From Rotaria macrura (Eukaryota; Rotifera; Eurotatoria; Philodinida; Philodinidae), in the NCBI GenBank assembly GCA_900239685.1, contig OENT01000200.1, positions 90,921 through 154,920 on the forward strand: DNA of 64,000 nt. The letters run 5' to 3'. Under the pieces are notes generated by a model. It searched no databases. It was not told where the DNA came from and worked only from the letters and a program-made list of their open reading frames with translations. The position numbers were made by a program, and so were the translations under genes. This document shows, in pieces, positions 14,401-28,200 of this stretch (position 1 is its first letter; each line of letters begins with the position of its first letter).

Positions 14401-15359
14401 TTTCTAAACATTATCTGAAAAAGAAATGTGAGAAAAAACTCAATTCTAATAGTAAATAGTTACTTGGAATGAGAACTGTCTTTATCAGACCTAAAACAGA
14501 TTTCTTGAAAATTCATTTAGAAAATACAATGACAATGTAGTCTAAAATCATTGAAACTTTTACAACGAATGGTATCTGATGTTTCGATTCCATTTTAATT
14601 AAAAGGTTTGAGCTCTTTTTTTGGTAGGATCAAAGCATGACTTGTTCAAATGGGTTCGAGTTTCGAGTGTAAATATTTTTAAATGTATTTAGGATAAAAG
14701 AATTTTTAAGCAGATGAGATTCTAATCGAAGATGTTTGCGTTATGTCGACGCTAAGTACACAAGTATATTAAAAACTGAGTTATTCAACTATAATTATTT
14801 TTGGTAAAACTTTTTGGTTCAGTTTATCATCTCAGTAAAATTTTAACAGCAATCTATTTCATTTCAATGTAATGTAGTCAGCATGATAAAAGTAAATTCT
14901 AATGTAAAGTATTACTAATATCAGATAAAAATATTGTGCACGATTAAAGAGTACTTTGTCACTAAAAGAAAACATCGTTAAAGATATGAAGCAAGTCATT
15001 TCAATTTACTATCGTAAAATGTTGATCACTGCGATAATACACAGATATATACAGAGAGAATTCCTTTTCTTACTTCGATATTACCAATAGTCTAGAATCT
15101 GTTCAAGAAACGAAAAGAAAAATAAATGGACTGATCTTTTTCTTTCTGTTCCATTTTATTTTTCTCCTTCTTTTTTTAATACTTCTTTCACATTCGATCA
15201 TAAGTGTGATTTGAATCCGATTCTCACATAATGTATGTGTGAGTTAGATCAATACAAGTTACAGAACGAAAATCATTTTCAAAAGAAAAAATTCAACGAA
15301 AGACGAAATAAAAAAACAGTTGGAAGCGCAGCGTCATCAACTTTTTTTCCTTGAACGAA
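8432..15359. other. Gene desert, about 6.9 kb, upstream of the protocadherin-like gene
   Basis: Lies between the divergent 5' ends of the protocadherin-like gene (-) and the gene at 15360 (+), so it must hold both promoters. No open frame longer than about 100 codons, and none has a family signature. Contains a (TC)n run at 8716-8736, a (GA)n run at 8971-8986 and a shorter GA run near 11095-11112. Otherwise featureless AT-rich DNA to my reading. Confidence 0.5.
8716..8736. repeat. (TC)n microsatellite
   Basis: About ten TC units in the 5' flank of the protocadherin-like gene, roughly 290 bases before its start codon. A complementary (AG)n run follows at 8971-8986. Polypyrimidine/polypurine runs can act as promoter elements, but nothing here proves that. 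Confidence 0.75.
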
Positions 15360-16041
15360 ATGGGTTCGAAAAATGGTAAATACGATTGTGAACATGGAGT
15401 TTCGTCACCCAATTGCAATGAAACTTTACCATCGTTTCCAAGAAAAACATATGAATCTACGCCTACGAAAATATCAAGGAAAGAAGTTACATCTTTACCA
15501 ACATGTATTCATCAAGATGTCTTAATTGATCCAGCAACAAGAAATGCTGATAATTTAACGATTGTTTGGCTTGATACAGATATTCATCAACGAACGTCAA
15601 ATATTGATATAGAAGTTAAATTAAAAAATCTCATTGACTATGTACGACTTTTTGATAGAGTCGATGCATGTGAAAGATATATTAAACAAATTGGAAGAAT
15701 GAACAACAACAATATAAAACAAGAAAAATTACTTGTTATTATTTCGACAACGCTTGCTCCAACAATTATTCCACATTTACATGATCTTTCACAGGTTAAA
15801 TATATTTATATATTTGGGAAATCAAAATCAATTTCAAAAGCACATGAAGCATGGTTAAGCAAATATGAGAAGGTATGCATAAAAGAAAACATATGACCTA
15901 TATTCAGTACGAAAATAATTTTTCGTTTCAAATAATATATTCTTATTTATCATTTCAATAATTATGATGTACTTTTAGGTAAAAGGTATTTTTTGCTCAT
16001 CTCGCACTTTGATAGCTCAAATTGTTCAAGATCAGAATTGA
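15360..16041 (+). CDS. Small protein with the bdelloid ART-associated N-terminal domain, lacking a catalytic part
   Basis: Two exons, 15360-15872 and 15979-16041 (106-base GT-AG intron, phase 0), give 191 aa. The first about 60 residues are polar and low complexity. From about residue 63 a compact alpha/beta domain follows: a strand ending in W-L-D, a helix with D-Y-V-R-L-F-D, a conserved-looking C-E-R-Y-I-K-Q-I, a hydrophobic strand LLVIIST, then PHLHDLSQVKYIYIF and KYEKVKGIF. From memory, this matches the roughly 150-residue domain that precedes arginine ADP-ribosyltransferase or TPR regions in many predicted bdelloid rotifer proteins; its function is unknown to me. Here the reading frame stops shortly after it, so no transferase domain (no R-S-EXE region) is encoded. 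The start is the first ATG; it gives Met-Gly but the following residues do not fit a myristoylation site well. The neighbour on the right is convergent and unrelated. Confidence 0.65.
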
Positions 16042-16391
16042 AACTATGAAACTTGATAGACTTTTGATATTTGAGAGTTTTTCTTCCTTTTTTTTCTGTA
16101 TGTTTGCTTATTTATATATGCATATTTCTTTTCTTGTTCGTTCAAATATTGAAGTTAAATTTCATGGGAAGTCATCATTGAATATCATGTTAAATAAAAA
16201 TTCATTTCTCTTTTTTTTTCTTTTAAAATCGAAATTGGTTTTGGAATATTTTATTTTGTTCTGTCGAATGTTGTCAACTTGAGTTAGTGATTAAAAAAAG
16301 AAAAGAACACATAGGAGCTAGACATCGCTTTCAATTTCATCGAGACAATACAATTGTTTGTTTGAGAGAAGGAAAAAACCGTATTCTTCAA

Positions 16392-18472
16392 TTATGTATT
16401 TGATTTCACATTATTAGACGCATTCATCAATTCTTCATAAGTTTCACGCCACATCCGGCCAGATTTTTCCAATGAACTAAAAAATTGAAATGATGAATTT
16501 TGGTTGAGATATTTTTTCAATAGACAATTCTTCTACTCACGTTATGATGTCACTAAAAGCTCGTCCGATGGGTTTAACGACATATGGAATATTATATTTT
16601 CGACATAATTCAATCACATCTGGTTGAATTTTGTAAAGATTATGACGAGGCATCATAGGAAACAGACTAAAAGAAACATTAAATCAATCTTTCTCTTTTC
16701 ACAATACTTTTATAACAGAGGAACATACTGATGTTCAATTTGAAAATTTAAATGACCCGTAAACCAATCATTGAAAAGTGACTTTTCAATATTACACGTG
16801 GCGCGTAATTGCATTCGGAACCAACTTGATTTTATATCATCAGGTGTTATATCCATAACGACATGATTCGATTGTGTAACAACCACTACATGAATATACA
16901 ATAACATAAACATATTTTGTACAACAAAAAAACACTTTACACATACCAAACCAAGTACCCTCGAATACTCTAAAACGAACGAAACAGTACATATATAAAT
17001 AATAGATGAAGTTTGTAATCGTTGTCACAATTACCGAATCAGAAAATGAAATTTCAACGCTCCTATAAAACCAAGTTTTAATGGCATTATTGTGAAGTAT
17101 TTTATATAATATAATGATAGCCAAAACAAATCCTATCGAAAAAACAAACATAATTGATGAAAACAAACAAGTTTTCTTTCACTTTTTACTTACCATCCAT
17201 TTTCCTCGTTTAAAAGTATGTCGTATTGTCATAAATTGAAAATAGACGGGAAATAAAAGTGGTGCAGCTAGAAATTCAAAAACTGAAGTTCAACAGATTC
17301 TTTCATCAGATTTATTCTTTACCAATGAAGAAATATAAATATTGTAGATCATATGATAGATTTTTCCCATATTTAGCATTCTTTCGAGCTGCCTATGAAA
17401 GATACAAAAAAACAGTAAATACAACGTATGAAGTATTGATTTACTCTGATTGGAATTTGTTCGCCAAGTACAAAGACTGGTTCAACACGTGTATCCGGAT
17501 CTTTATCCATAATATTAGGTTTTGAATGATGTTGAAAATGCATATTATTCCACCAATCGGCACTTGCTCCCTACGAAGAAAAATGGAAAACGTTTTCTTA
17601 ATATTGACGAAACGAAATCATCAAGGAACAAACTTTGGTAAAGCCAATGTAAAATTGATGTAATAAATGATTCCATGAACTTTTCTTAAATACAGATAGA
17701 TGACCGAAATCATGTTGAATCCAACCACATTGTGCCTAAAAAATTCAGCTTAAACACTGAAGATATAATATTGATCAATATAAATATACTTCAGCAGTGA
17801 CGTAAAATACAAGCGCAGTTAAATATGGTATCCAACTTGAACCGAATCGAAATATAATAAAATAAGCAGCGAATTCACAAGCTAGTATATGTAAACAAGC
17901 TATTAAGAAAAATAAACGACTTGGCTGAAAGAGTTTCTAAAAAAAATAGATCAAAATATGATATACACTAAAGATGCCAAATAAACCAATTTATTTACTT
18001 TCGAAATAGCCTTTTGTCTCAATTGCTCCATATCATCTCTTAATGCTTGATCATCGACAACAGTATCTTTGCTTAAGTCTCCAACGTAGAAATTTTTCAA
18101 ATATTTCTCAACACGTTTTATGTCAGGATGAAGAGCATGGAATGCTTCCTAAAACAACGATAGATAATAAACAAATTTTTTTCTTCGTTGTATGTTGTTT
18201 ATACTTACACTAGCATCCTGTCCAGCGTAGTGTCTGAGAACCATTTGTCCACCTGGATGTTTCAACCATTTTGTAACATCATAAACTCGATTATCAATTA
18301 CTAACCATCGATCTTTAGTTGTTGAATGACATCGAATTTCTTCCCATGTAAATTGTCGATTTCCGTTTTCATTATTATGTAAAATAGAATTCGATGTTGT
18401 CATCATGGATGACTCTTGTTGTTGATCATCAACAATTGCAGGGGGATCCCAATTTTTACTACCTTTACCCAT
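16392..18472 (-). CDS. Front-end fatty acid desaturase (delta-5/delta-6 type) with N-terminal cytochrome b5 domain
   Basis: Twelve exons (18472-18209, 18148-17999, 17936-17790, 17735-17634, 17570-17445, 17392-17323, 17267-17194, 17132-17035, 16969-16947, 16885-16729, 16666-16541, 16476-16392) give 473 aa, the usual family length. A cytochrome b5 domain (about 40-125) carries the haem motif HPGG at 72-75 and the second haem histidine in HALHP at about 92-95. Membrane helices and three histidine boxes follow: HDFGH at 195-199, HFQHH at 232-236 and QIEHH at 400-404. The glutamine in the third box is diagnostic of front-end desaturases, which add double bonds between an existing one and the carboxyl end of C18-C20 acyl chains in the ER, using electrons from cytochrome b5. 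The region around box 2 ([19 protein letters not shown]) is very close to animal FADS1/FADS2. Delta-5 versus delta-6 regioselectivity cannot be read from this. All introns are 47-75 bases. Confidence 0.93.
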
Positions 18473-20252
18473 TGGAGTTCAATGATCTATAAACAATAAT
18501 AAATGATCAGGTATATTTTCTCATTAACAAAGCATAAGTATGACACTTTGCATCAGTATGTACTTGTATTGATATTTATACAAACATAAATAACAGACAA
18601 AATACTGTGTTCAATCTCATTAAGTAAAGTACAATCTCACTCAGGCGTTTTCACCAATGTTACATAACGAGTATTATTTGTCTTAATCGCTTCTTTCCAG
18701 GTTTGACAGTAACGAGAGGAAAAAAAACGAGTAACTGAGAGCAAGACCAAAGTGCATTGCTTCCAGACGTCGTTTTTCTTTTATGAAATAAACAACAACA
18801 CAGAAAGGAAAAACAGAAGAAAAAAAGCATCACCAATGACGTTAAAACAAATGCAAAAGAAAAATGACAACGACAAGTGCATTATCGAGCTCGAACGAGA
18901 AAAAATTGGCAAGTATGTGACCGCTATCATCGATATTTCTTGATAGATGAAAAATCAGTTTAGTAGAAAATGTTATTTTTTTGTGAACAAAAAAAATGAA
19001 GAATTAATCGTTCCGATCATGTTTATTATCAATTAGCATGAGGAAAAAGCAGAAAATAGAGTCAATTAATGTAAATGTTCTATTATCAATGTGAGTGCGA
19101 CAAGCTCTCCATATTTGTGTACAAATATGATGATAAGATGTTGCCTATTAGATAGCAACACATGATTAAAAAATAAGTATCAAACCGTGCAAATAAAATA
19201 AATGCGTTATAATTTTAGAAAAAAATAATGCAACAGATAGTTTAAAGTTGTTTCTTTCCCTTTAAAGAATTAGACACCATACAGCTCTCAAAGTTAGATA
19301 AGAACGAATAAAGAACAAGAATGTCAATCGTACATTGCACTTAGTATCTATAAATAAAGAGTAATGTTTCTTTTGTCATAATAAGCTATTAATCATTCTC
19401 TCATAAATATTCAAAATACAACATAGCTAAAGAAATGACTCTCCATAGGATTTCTTATCTTTAGAATATACGAACAATATATTCAAATCAAAACTTAGAA
19501 TTTTATCAATCTTAATTTCATATCTATTACGAAATCTGATTGATTTTGTATGAATTTTATTGGTAATATTTCATAATGTACTTTTCCGTTAACATGATCT
19601 TGAAGACGATCAAAAGTCTCAATGGGTCTTGTTTCATGTTTACAAAATTTTTCTACATCTATACGTAGTCAGATGATTGTTTCGAATATAGAAAGAAAAA
19701 AAGCCTGTCTCATTATTTCCATGGACGAACAAGTTTTTTTGTATCTTGGATTCCTATGGAGAACTATTGACACTAGTTAGTGAAGAGTTCATGAAACAGA
19801 AGCATTTCGAATGTTAGTCACGATTGATTAGAAAATATACGGTGAGAATGTTAACGAACACTTCGACTAGACCGAACAACACATCCCTACCCAACGAAGT
19901 TCTATAACTCACTCGCTGACATATTCTGAGCTAATTGTAAAAAAAAGCCAACGATTGAATGAAAGCATCTGCGATGGAACAAGTCTAACATTGTGTTTTT
20001 TGACTAACAGGACGAATGAAATATATGAAAAGAATTATTATTTATTACATGTGTCGATACCATTGTTTAATACACATATATACATGTATATATGTCAACC
20101 AATATTTTTATAAACTCGTATAATTTTAAGAAAATGTCATCATCTTGTCAGTCGATTCATGATTCTACTTCATCTACAATACGTAAACAAAAGAAATCAT
20201 TAACAACTGACTAGAATAAATAGCACAATACAAGAAAAACATAAATAGATGA
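18473..20252. other. Intergenic stretch, about 1.8 kb
   Basis: Between the start of the desaturase and the stop of the TXNDC15-like gene, both on the minus strand. Holds the desaturase promoter. No credible coding frame; the longest is 63 codons of biased Lys/Asn-rich sequence at 18752-18943. Confidence 0.5.
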
Positions 20253-21055
20253 TTAAATTTCACGAGAAAATTTTTGATGAATAATCGTTAAGAAATTATA
20301 TTTTTCAGCATAGTAGTAAATAAACAATCCTACAAATAGCCATGAAAAAAGTAAGGCATAATCAAACGATGGTTCAAATGTCGTTGTTACAGGTCCTAAT
20401 CGATCTTCGTAATTAATCGAAATGTTATGTGTTTCATTTAAATCTAAATATCAAAAGAAAGGAAAAATTTGGCAATGTCATTTATTTTTCATTCGTTTTG
20501 ATTTTTCTTACGTAATGTTGATTCAATCAATGATATTAATATTTGTATATCATTTGTACTATTTAATCTTGCCAGTAGTTTATTTTTTCGTAATATAAAT
20601 ACACTGGGTACAGCATTCGTACCAAAGTAAGTCATATAACTAGAAAGAAGAACAAAGATACATAGAAGTTTTTAGAACTCTTGTTTTTTTCTGTTTCCAT
20701 CATACCGAAGCGATTTCGATACATCATAAGCAACAAAATCAAGACCAGGAAATGCACGTGGTATCGCATTGAAATATGGTGCAAAGCGAACAGAAAAATG
20801 GCACCAACGAGCAAAAAATAAAAGTACATAACAATCGAAATGTGTTGGTGCACGCATTAAATAATTACTATCAACAAGTTGAACATGATTTGTATAATTA
20901 GCTGTCATATTATGTAACTGGCAAGGTATAAATGTTTGTTGTAAAGAATTTAATGATGAATTAATATATGATGTATCATTATTTAAAGATATCGATGGGC
21001 ATTGATTAACAATCGGTGGAGTATAGTGAAATATATCATAGACGGATGACGACAT
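20253..21055 (-). CDS. TXNDC15: TXNDC15-like thioredoxin-domain membrane protein
   Basis: Three exons (21055-20706, 20639-20512, 20443-20253) give 222 aa from the first in-frame ATG. A Cys-poor, N-glycosylation-rich luminal region (several N-x-T/S) leads into a thioredoxin fold: a strand, then FFARWCHFS with the single cysteine at residue 85, then APYFNAIPRAFPGLDF, and later the cis-proline loop in TNAVPSVF. A single TM helix near the C terminus (about 185-205) is followed by a short basic tail. TXNDC15 of vertebrates also has FYARWC with a monothiol C-x-x-S site, the same order and the same C-terminal TM; it is an ER/ciliary transition-zone protein. The true start is unclear: an acceptor-like TTTTAG ends at 21074, and the codons between it and the ATG are hydrophobic (ILILSI), as in the end of a signal peptide. 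An upstream exon is therefore likely but I could not place it. Confidence 0.82.
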
Positions 21056-22230
21056 AATTGATAGAATCAAAATCTAAAACCAATTTATTATTCAAGATTA
21101 TCTGTATGAAGATTGCCATGACATTAGTTTAAATCCTATGGTGCATATAATATTTTATGAGGATAACTCTCTGAATCAGCAACATGAGATTTTGTTCATT
21201 TGATTTAGAATAAAATAATTGAAAAAATGCATCCCTACAACTCACTATGTGTTTTTTTCACATCAATATATGGAAAGTCACCTTGAATTAAGTTATGAAA
21301 TTCTATTCTCTTGTGAATAAAGTACAAGAACGAATGTCATCAAATCACATCAATCTTTTCTTCAAGTAATTCTAGGCTAGGTCATTATTTACTGATTCTA
21401 TACAATCAAACAAAAAGGCAATGAGAAATATCATACAATAAATTTCTGCTCCTTCTAATATTAACTGATTTCGAGCAATATACAAGTATAAAGTTAAAAT
21501 TCAATGTTTACATTTCGCAAGTTTCTTTCGTGCCAGATTTAAAATACTCTGAGCTATAAACAATTAAGTTTCTCTTTATTAAATTCTTACTGCATAGCTA
21601 CTGGAGAAACTCTCATTTAATAAAATGAGCGAAAGCAATACCGAAGTTTCCTGCTTTTTGTGAATTCAACATTCATAACAACAAATATATTGTAGTCAAT
21701 TAGAATGACTATGAAAATGAACTACAACAAAAAGATTTAAAAATCGAATGACGTAAACAAACTCAATATGGCAACTGTTACATTTTACCTCGATTTTTGA
21801 GTGGCACGTCAATACGTATCGATTTTTTTTTATTCGTTGACTGCAATTCCTCGTTGAATCGAGTATTTCCATGCATGCAATGTTTGCTTCTGAACTTTTT
21901 TCCTTTTTTTGTATTCGTCAAAACCAAATGACTAATACCAATAACTTGATTTTAATTTTACTTTTTTCTCTGTGAATGTTTAATTTTTTTCTGTTCATAT
22001 CCGTACATCAGTTGGCCTAAAATTAAATTGACACTGATCAGTTTCTGACGTTGAGTATAGCGACACTATGCAATAGAGGATCAAGTATTAGAGTTAAAAA
22101 TGGCAATGTTCTTTTTTTACGTTTCCTTTTCAAAATAAAAGTTAACATATTTCATCTGAATGAAGTAAATCTAGTCAGGTTATTTTTACTAAATTTAAAT
22201 TTCCCCATTTTCAAAACATGTGTTCTAGAT
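21056..22230. other. Divergent intergenic region, about 1.2 kb
   Basis: Separates the 5' ends of the TXNDC15-like gene (-) and the LRP-like receptor (+). Probably carries both promoters and an unplaced first exon of the TXNDC15-like gene. A candidate is an ATG at 21459-21457 with a hydrophobic run and a GTAAAT donor at 21416, but the join gives an imperfect signal peptide, so I do not call it. Confidence 0.4.
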
Positions 22231-25200
22231 ATGTCTTATGATTATTATGGAATTATCATAATATTATATCTTGTTATTGCAGCGACGAATTCATGTTGGA
22301 ATACGACATTGAATAATATCACATACGGTCATATTGAAACTTTAAATTTTTATTCTGGAAAATCTCAAAAAAATAATATTTCATGTTCATGGTTGATTAA
22401 TAATGACAAACAACATAATCAATCATACTATATTGTATCGTTACGTGTAATTAAACTAGAAAATGATCAAACATTATGGTCAAATCAGTTAGTATTAAAA
22501 ACCGATAGACAACAATTTATACTTGATGATATTACTAAACGCACATTTTACATACCATCATCATCAGCACATTTAGATATTTATTTTCAGTCGAAATTAC
22601 AATCGACTAGTTTCAGAATTCATCGATTTTTGCTTGAATTTATTCATATAGATAATATGAGTAAGAACGATTATAATAACAGTAACTATTTTCATTGTAA
22701 AAAAAGTGGTTTAATTATACCGAAACAATGGAAATGTAATTGTTTATATGAATGTTTATATGATGATTATAGTGATGAAGAAAATTGTCCATTATGTGCC
22801 ATGGTTAAAACATCGAATAGTTTATTATGTCGCTCTAATGAAATTTGGTGCTTGCCGATGACAAATACAACCGATAGGATCGATCCGAACGGTAATGATA
22901 ATTATATTTCTAGCTAATTCAAGAAAAAAGAGAAAACTAAACATGTATTTGGAAATTTATATAGCATGATAGATAATGCCGTAGAGAAAACATTCGTTAA
23001 AAACTTTTTTAGATACTTAAGTGAATGAAATAGTGGGGGTCGACCATTATTCGATTGCATATTATGACTTTATGTCAACATTAAAAGGTATCATGGCCTT
23101 CACTTCTTGATAATGAGTTGTCGAATTTTTAAGTGAATTTTACCTATGCGAACATTTGATAGTACCAAGCATGCCAGATGAAAAACCATTTCTTATAGAA
23201 AATCTTTAGTGGTTTTCGAGTGATAGAAAATTCTCGATTATCATAAGGGTAATCATTTCATTTTTTCCGTTACCGCTTCTATTGAAGCAATAGTTATTTG
23301 CTACATGGGTTCCGATGAACTATAGATTGGTTTGTTGTATTAGGAACAAAAGTATCGTAATCTTTCTTTAGTTCGAAGCAAAAATGCTTTGCATCGACAT
23401 TTGTATCGGTTTCCATTGTACACACATACTGAAATCAGAATGGATTCATAAATTTCTCCTATAATCAAATCACTCTTATTTATATATCTAAATTTCACGA
23501 TAGGAAATGTAAGAGGCAATGAAAATTGAACAATTAACTTTGAATTATTGTAACATGAATGCAGGATAGTTCAAGTCATCCAAAAATTTTACTCTAAATT
23601 TATTAGTCCCTATGAAATAGATTTCGTAGCTAATAGTAGTAGACATGCATATATCGAATCAGCTGTTAACAAGTGAAGACCTATGAAGTTTTGTGTAAAA
23701 AGAAACCTTTTCGGCTGATAAGTGGGCTGAAGTTTAGACATATATTTTATAATTACGTGCTAAAAGCTTCTAAGGACATTCGGAACTCATTGATGAAAGT
23801 TTCTTGACTATATCGCAAAGTAGTGCATGAATGATGTGGAGTATTCAAAGAAATTCATTTTTAACTGTTCGATTCGACGTAGTAAAAACATTTCTTGAGA
23901 ATAGTTCATTTTGAATGTATCTGACGTTTTTTGTTTTGGTTGATGATTTTCGTGGCATTTTTAATTTGTAGTAGCTTATGCTTTATCATCGGCGTGAAAG
24001 GAATTTTTGTGCCCGTAATATAAATCACAAAACTGTTCAGGCAAGATGATTTAGTCGAATACGTGTTTTGTTATGTTTTAATTTCAATGTTGTTTTTCTG
24101 TACATTTGCAGAAGCTTAGTCTATTATTAATAGCACTTATATTTAATTCTCAAAAACAAACATATGCATTCAGAGTTTAATATCTTGCACCAATCCACCT
24201 CCCTGTGTAAAAGAAGATCCTCCAAAAAGTTTTAAACGATCGTCACAATAGAAAGTTCTGACTTTTTATCACGTTTATGTTTGCTGTTTCTTCATATGTC
24301 CATCACTGTCTGTAGAAAATATGATAATCTTTCTTTGAGTCAATATATACAAATGCGTTCTCTTGATCTCCTTTTTTTGTCTTGTGAACACGAATGAGAG
24401 AAGTCATAATCGTTTCCAACATGAATAAAGACAGTGTAGGCTCGTTTTAGCTTTCAATCTCTGAAACAATTGTTGAAAGTGATGATTCATCGTCATCCGA
24501 TGATAGGTGATAACGAAATGACATCAGCGATTGATGAAGAAGAAAATGAGCTAGTTCAAAGAAGCAATAATCTTCCTTTGCTAAACAATTCAATCCTATT
24601 CAGACAACTTATCAGAAGATTTTCATAACTTTCTATTAATATAGACTCGAGATTTTACATATTAAGTTCTCAGTCATCTTCCCGGCTTGAAAAGAACAGG
24701 GTTTAGAAATATTTCTGCTTCGAAAGTACATCTAGTACAACATTCGAAATGTCAATGAATACTATGTTTCATCAAGTTAGTTAATCCTTAGGACCACTTG
24801 ACATTTTCTTTTTACAAATATACATGTCAAATCTTTATAATCCGTTTGACTTTAGAAACTATTTTCCCATTGAGTTGACCATGAATATCATTTGACAATA
24901 TGATTTTAGATGATTAATTATTAGAATAAAGAAAAAGTATTCTACATTGATTGACAACTATTTTACGAAAAGAATTTTCATCATTAAAAATCCTTGACTA
25001 TTGCGAAGATCGTATCTATAATCAACAGACGAAGCTGATAATAGATCAAGTCTTAAAATGAATGATATATTGTTCAATTGTGAATTGCAATTCAAATTAG
25101 GTATCTTAAATATTTTCATATTTTGTGTACTAGTATTCAACATATCGTTTTAGTTTCGAAAGAAAAAACAAATTACAGATATCAGATAATTTCATTGTAA

Positions 25201-28200
25201 GAAACGACATTATTCATAACCGAAACTAAATTATATTCTAGTTTCAAATTGCAATAAATCAATACTATTATGTTCTTTTAAATTTATCAGTACTCTTAAT
25301 AGATGTATAGTCAAAATAGTCAGTGTTTTTTTTTAATCAATTGCTGTCGTTTTGTTATTCATATGTAATGACAAAGCTAGTAATCATAATCATACAAAAT
25401 TCATCTTCAATTATCTCTTGTTAATTAATTGGTCGATGAATCACTGGTTTGATGTTTTAGGTGTTTGCATTCCCAATGAACAGAATTCTCAATGTATTTA
25501 TTCATTACAATGTGAAACAATAATTTCGTATTATAAAGATCGTGGAGAAATTTTAATTCATCATTCAACTATTTCTAATCGTGAATCATTATGCTTTGTT
25601 CTCATTGCTAAAGAAAATCATAAAATAAAATTTATTATCAATGGATATAACTTTTTAATTCAACGTCCTGATGTAGAATTCGTTATTTACGATGGTAGTG
25701 AACAACAAAATCAAGTACTTTTCTCATCATCTGTGTTAACATTAAAAAAAACAGTACAAACCCAAGAAAATCATATAGCAACAATTATAATTCGAAAACG
25801 TTCGTTGCAATCTATGGATACATTTTCTATCAATAGAGAAATTCCACAATATGACGTAAACGATATTTTATTCAATGTGACATGGCTAACAAGTTTATGT
25901 CCATACAATGAAATTCTTTGTAGTGGCCATTATGAAACAAAATGTTACTCAACTAAACAACGATGCGATGGTTAGTTGAATTGACAGACAAAGAATCTTA
26001 TTAGCATGAGTCCATTACAGAGACAAACTAACAATCATATCTTAACTATCATTAATAATCTTGATTATAAAGCATAATTTTAGAATGTATTCATAAACAT
26101 ACTTTGCCAGTTCCTGTATAATAACGAGATGTTCTTTCTAATCTCTCGAAAAATATAATTATTAAGAGGAAGTTTTTTCTTCCCTCTTCGTAAGAAATCA
26201 AGACCATAGGAGTATCTGAAGATTTCTGTTTACATATAAACAATTATTCTCGAGTCTGTTTTGGATGTGAATGACTCTAGTTATACAAATCTTTCTGAGA
26301 TTGCCACTTAGGCATTGAAGACATACTACAGAATTTAAGTTTCTACACAATTATTTATTTATTTCATATCTTGTTTTACGAATGCTTGAATTTTATTTTC
26401 CAAAGGTGTTTGGGATTGTATTAGTGGTGATGATGAATTAGGTTGTTTACCGGCATCATGTCCAACAACATTTGCATGCAATGATCCATTGCGTTTGTCA
26501 TCGGATCAACCAAGATGTTATACATGGTCGGAACGTTGTAATGGAAATGCATTTTGTATTAATCGTATTGACGAAAAGAATTGTACCAATTGGTGGTGTA
26601 ATTCAAATAATGGAACGTTTCTTTGTAAAAATTTCAATTGTATTTTTGAAACATGGGTTTGTGATGGTAAGTTTTATAGAATTTCTTCAATTTCAAAGTC
26701 GTTATACAAACAAGTTTAGAATTTTGAAAAAAAGTATTAATTAAGTTTGTTCATGAATAAACATGTGAATATGAGTAGAAATAGAGTAATGTAAAATTTG
26801 CATATAGAAAAAAAAACAGACTCTAGTTCAATTTATAGCTTCAGGTTATTTTCACATCAATTGGATCGAGTTTTTCCAAGAAAAATAATAGATATTTGAA
26901 AATGGTAGTATACAGGACTACGAAAACAATACAAGTCAACATTTGTTTTTGTTTTCATCTGATTTAAATTTTCAATTCATCAATATGTATGATCAAATTC
27001 GGAAAAGTAAATCTCGGCGAAGTTTTGACTTTCAATGATGCATATATTATTCTATTGATCGTGAAATGATTAGATGTCAACAGGAAAACACGAAACTTCC
27101 GACAACAGCTGATGTCTAAGTAATGCAGTGTGACGAATAAGTACTAACTGTACCGCTGAAGTACCGAGTCTTTCTTTACTCGCTCTTGGTAGATGTGCAA
27201 TATTAAAAGAGAATAACATTATCCTCCTTGTTTCATCTATGGTACACTTCTCATGAAATATACAACCAATAAATGTCCATACTAATAGGCATCTATTTTA
27301 TTTAATCTATTCTCATTCTAAAAATTTTTTATTCAAAGGAATTTGTTAGAATTTATTCGCTAATTCTCTTTTTGAATCGTTTAATACTCGTATTAGATTT
27401 CGTTTATTATCAGACGTTGAAATGTGAGGTAGGGAACGAGAATTTCTTCTTCTAATTCAATTTTGCAAGACACACGAAATACTTTTTCACATGTGTGTTA
27501 TCGATCTCAAATTGTATTCATTTTTACTTGTTTTAACAATCAAACGATTTTATGAATGATCACGATAAGAAAAAACATCCAGATCGATACGAGTTAAAAA
27601 ATACAAAACTTCTTGTATGAAACTGTGTAGTCATTGTTGGTTTTTTCACTTCTAGACTAGTCATACTATTGGATCCGTTTGAACAGACTCTAATCGACCT
27701 CCGAGTTTTTAAAATGAAGACGGCAGAGTAATAGGCTTCGATGAAATTATGCTCAGAAATCTCTGGCTCAAGATTATTTTTAGATTTTCATCTACGAAAC
27801 AAAAACATATATTCGACATTTTGGTTTTATCACTCTAGGTACAAATGATTGTGGTGATAATTCCGATGAAATGAATTGTCCATTTCGTATTCCTCGCCGT
27901 ATAATGGCCGCTGCTGTCATTGGTGCTACTATTTGTTCGACATTATTTATTATAGCACTTGGTTGTACATGTAAACTGTTAAATTTACGTAGAGCTGAAC
28001 AACGAGCTTCATCACATTTATTAAATCCGCAACAATATATTCAGCGACGCCGAGAAGAACTTCAACAACAAGCAAATCCGCATGTTGAATCAACTAATAA
28101 TGAAGATTCATCAAATGATACGCGACATATAGCACCGCCGTCATATAATCAAACCATGGGCTATTCAGATGATGACGAAGAACGTCATGCATTACTCGCT

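Noticed and set aside
14640-14670. GGGTTCGAGTTTC resembling a tRNA B box
   Set aside because: No A box, anticodon stem or acceptor stem at the right spacing. No tRNA could be supported anywhere in the window.
16840-17166. 108-codon minus-strand frame across the desaturase
   Set aside because: It reads through two desaturase introns in the wrong frame; the spliced exons explain the sequence.
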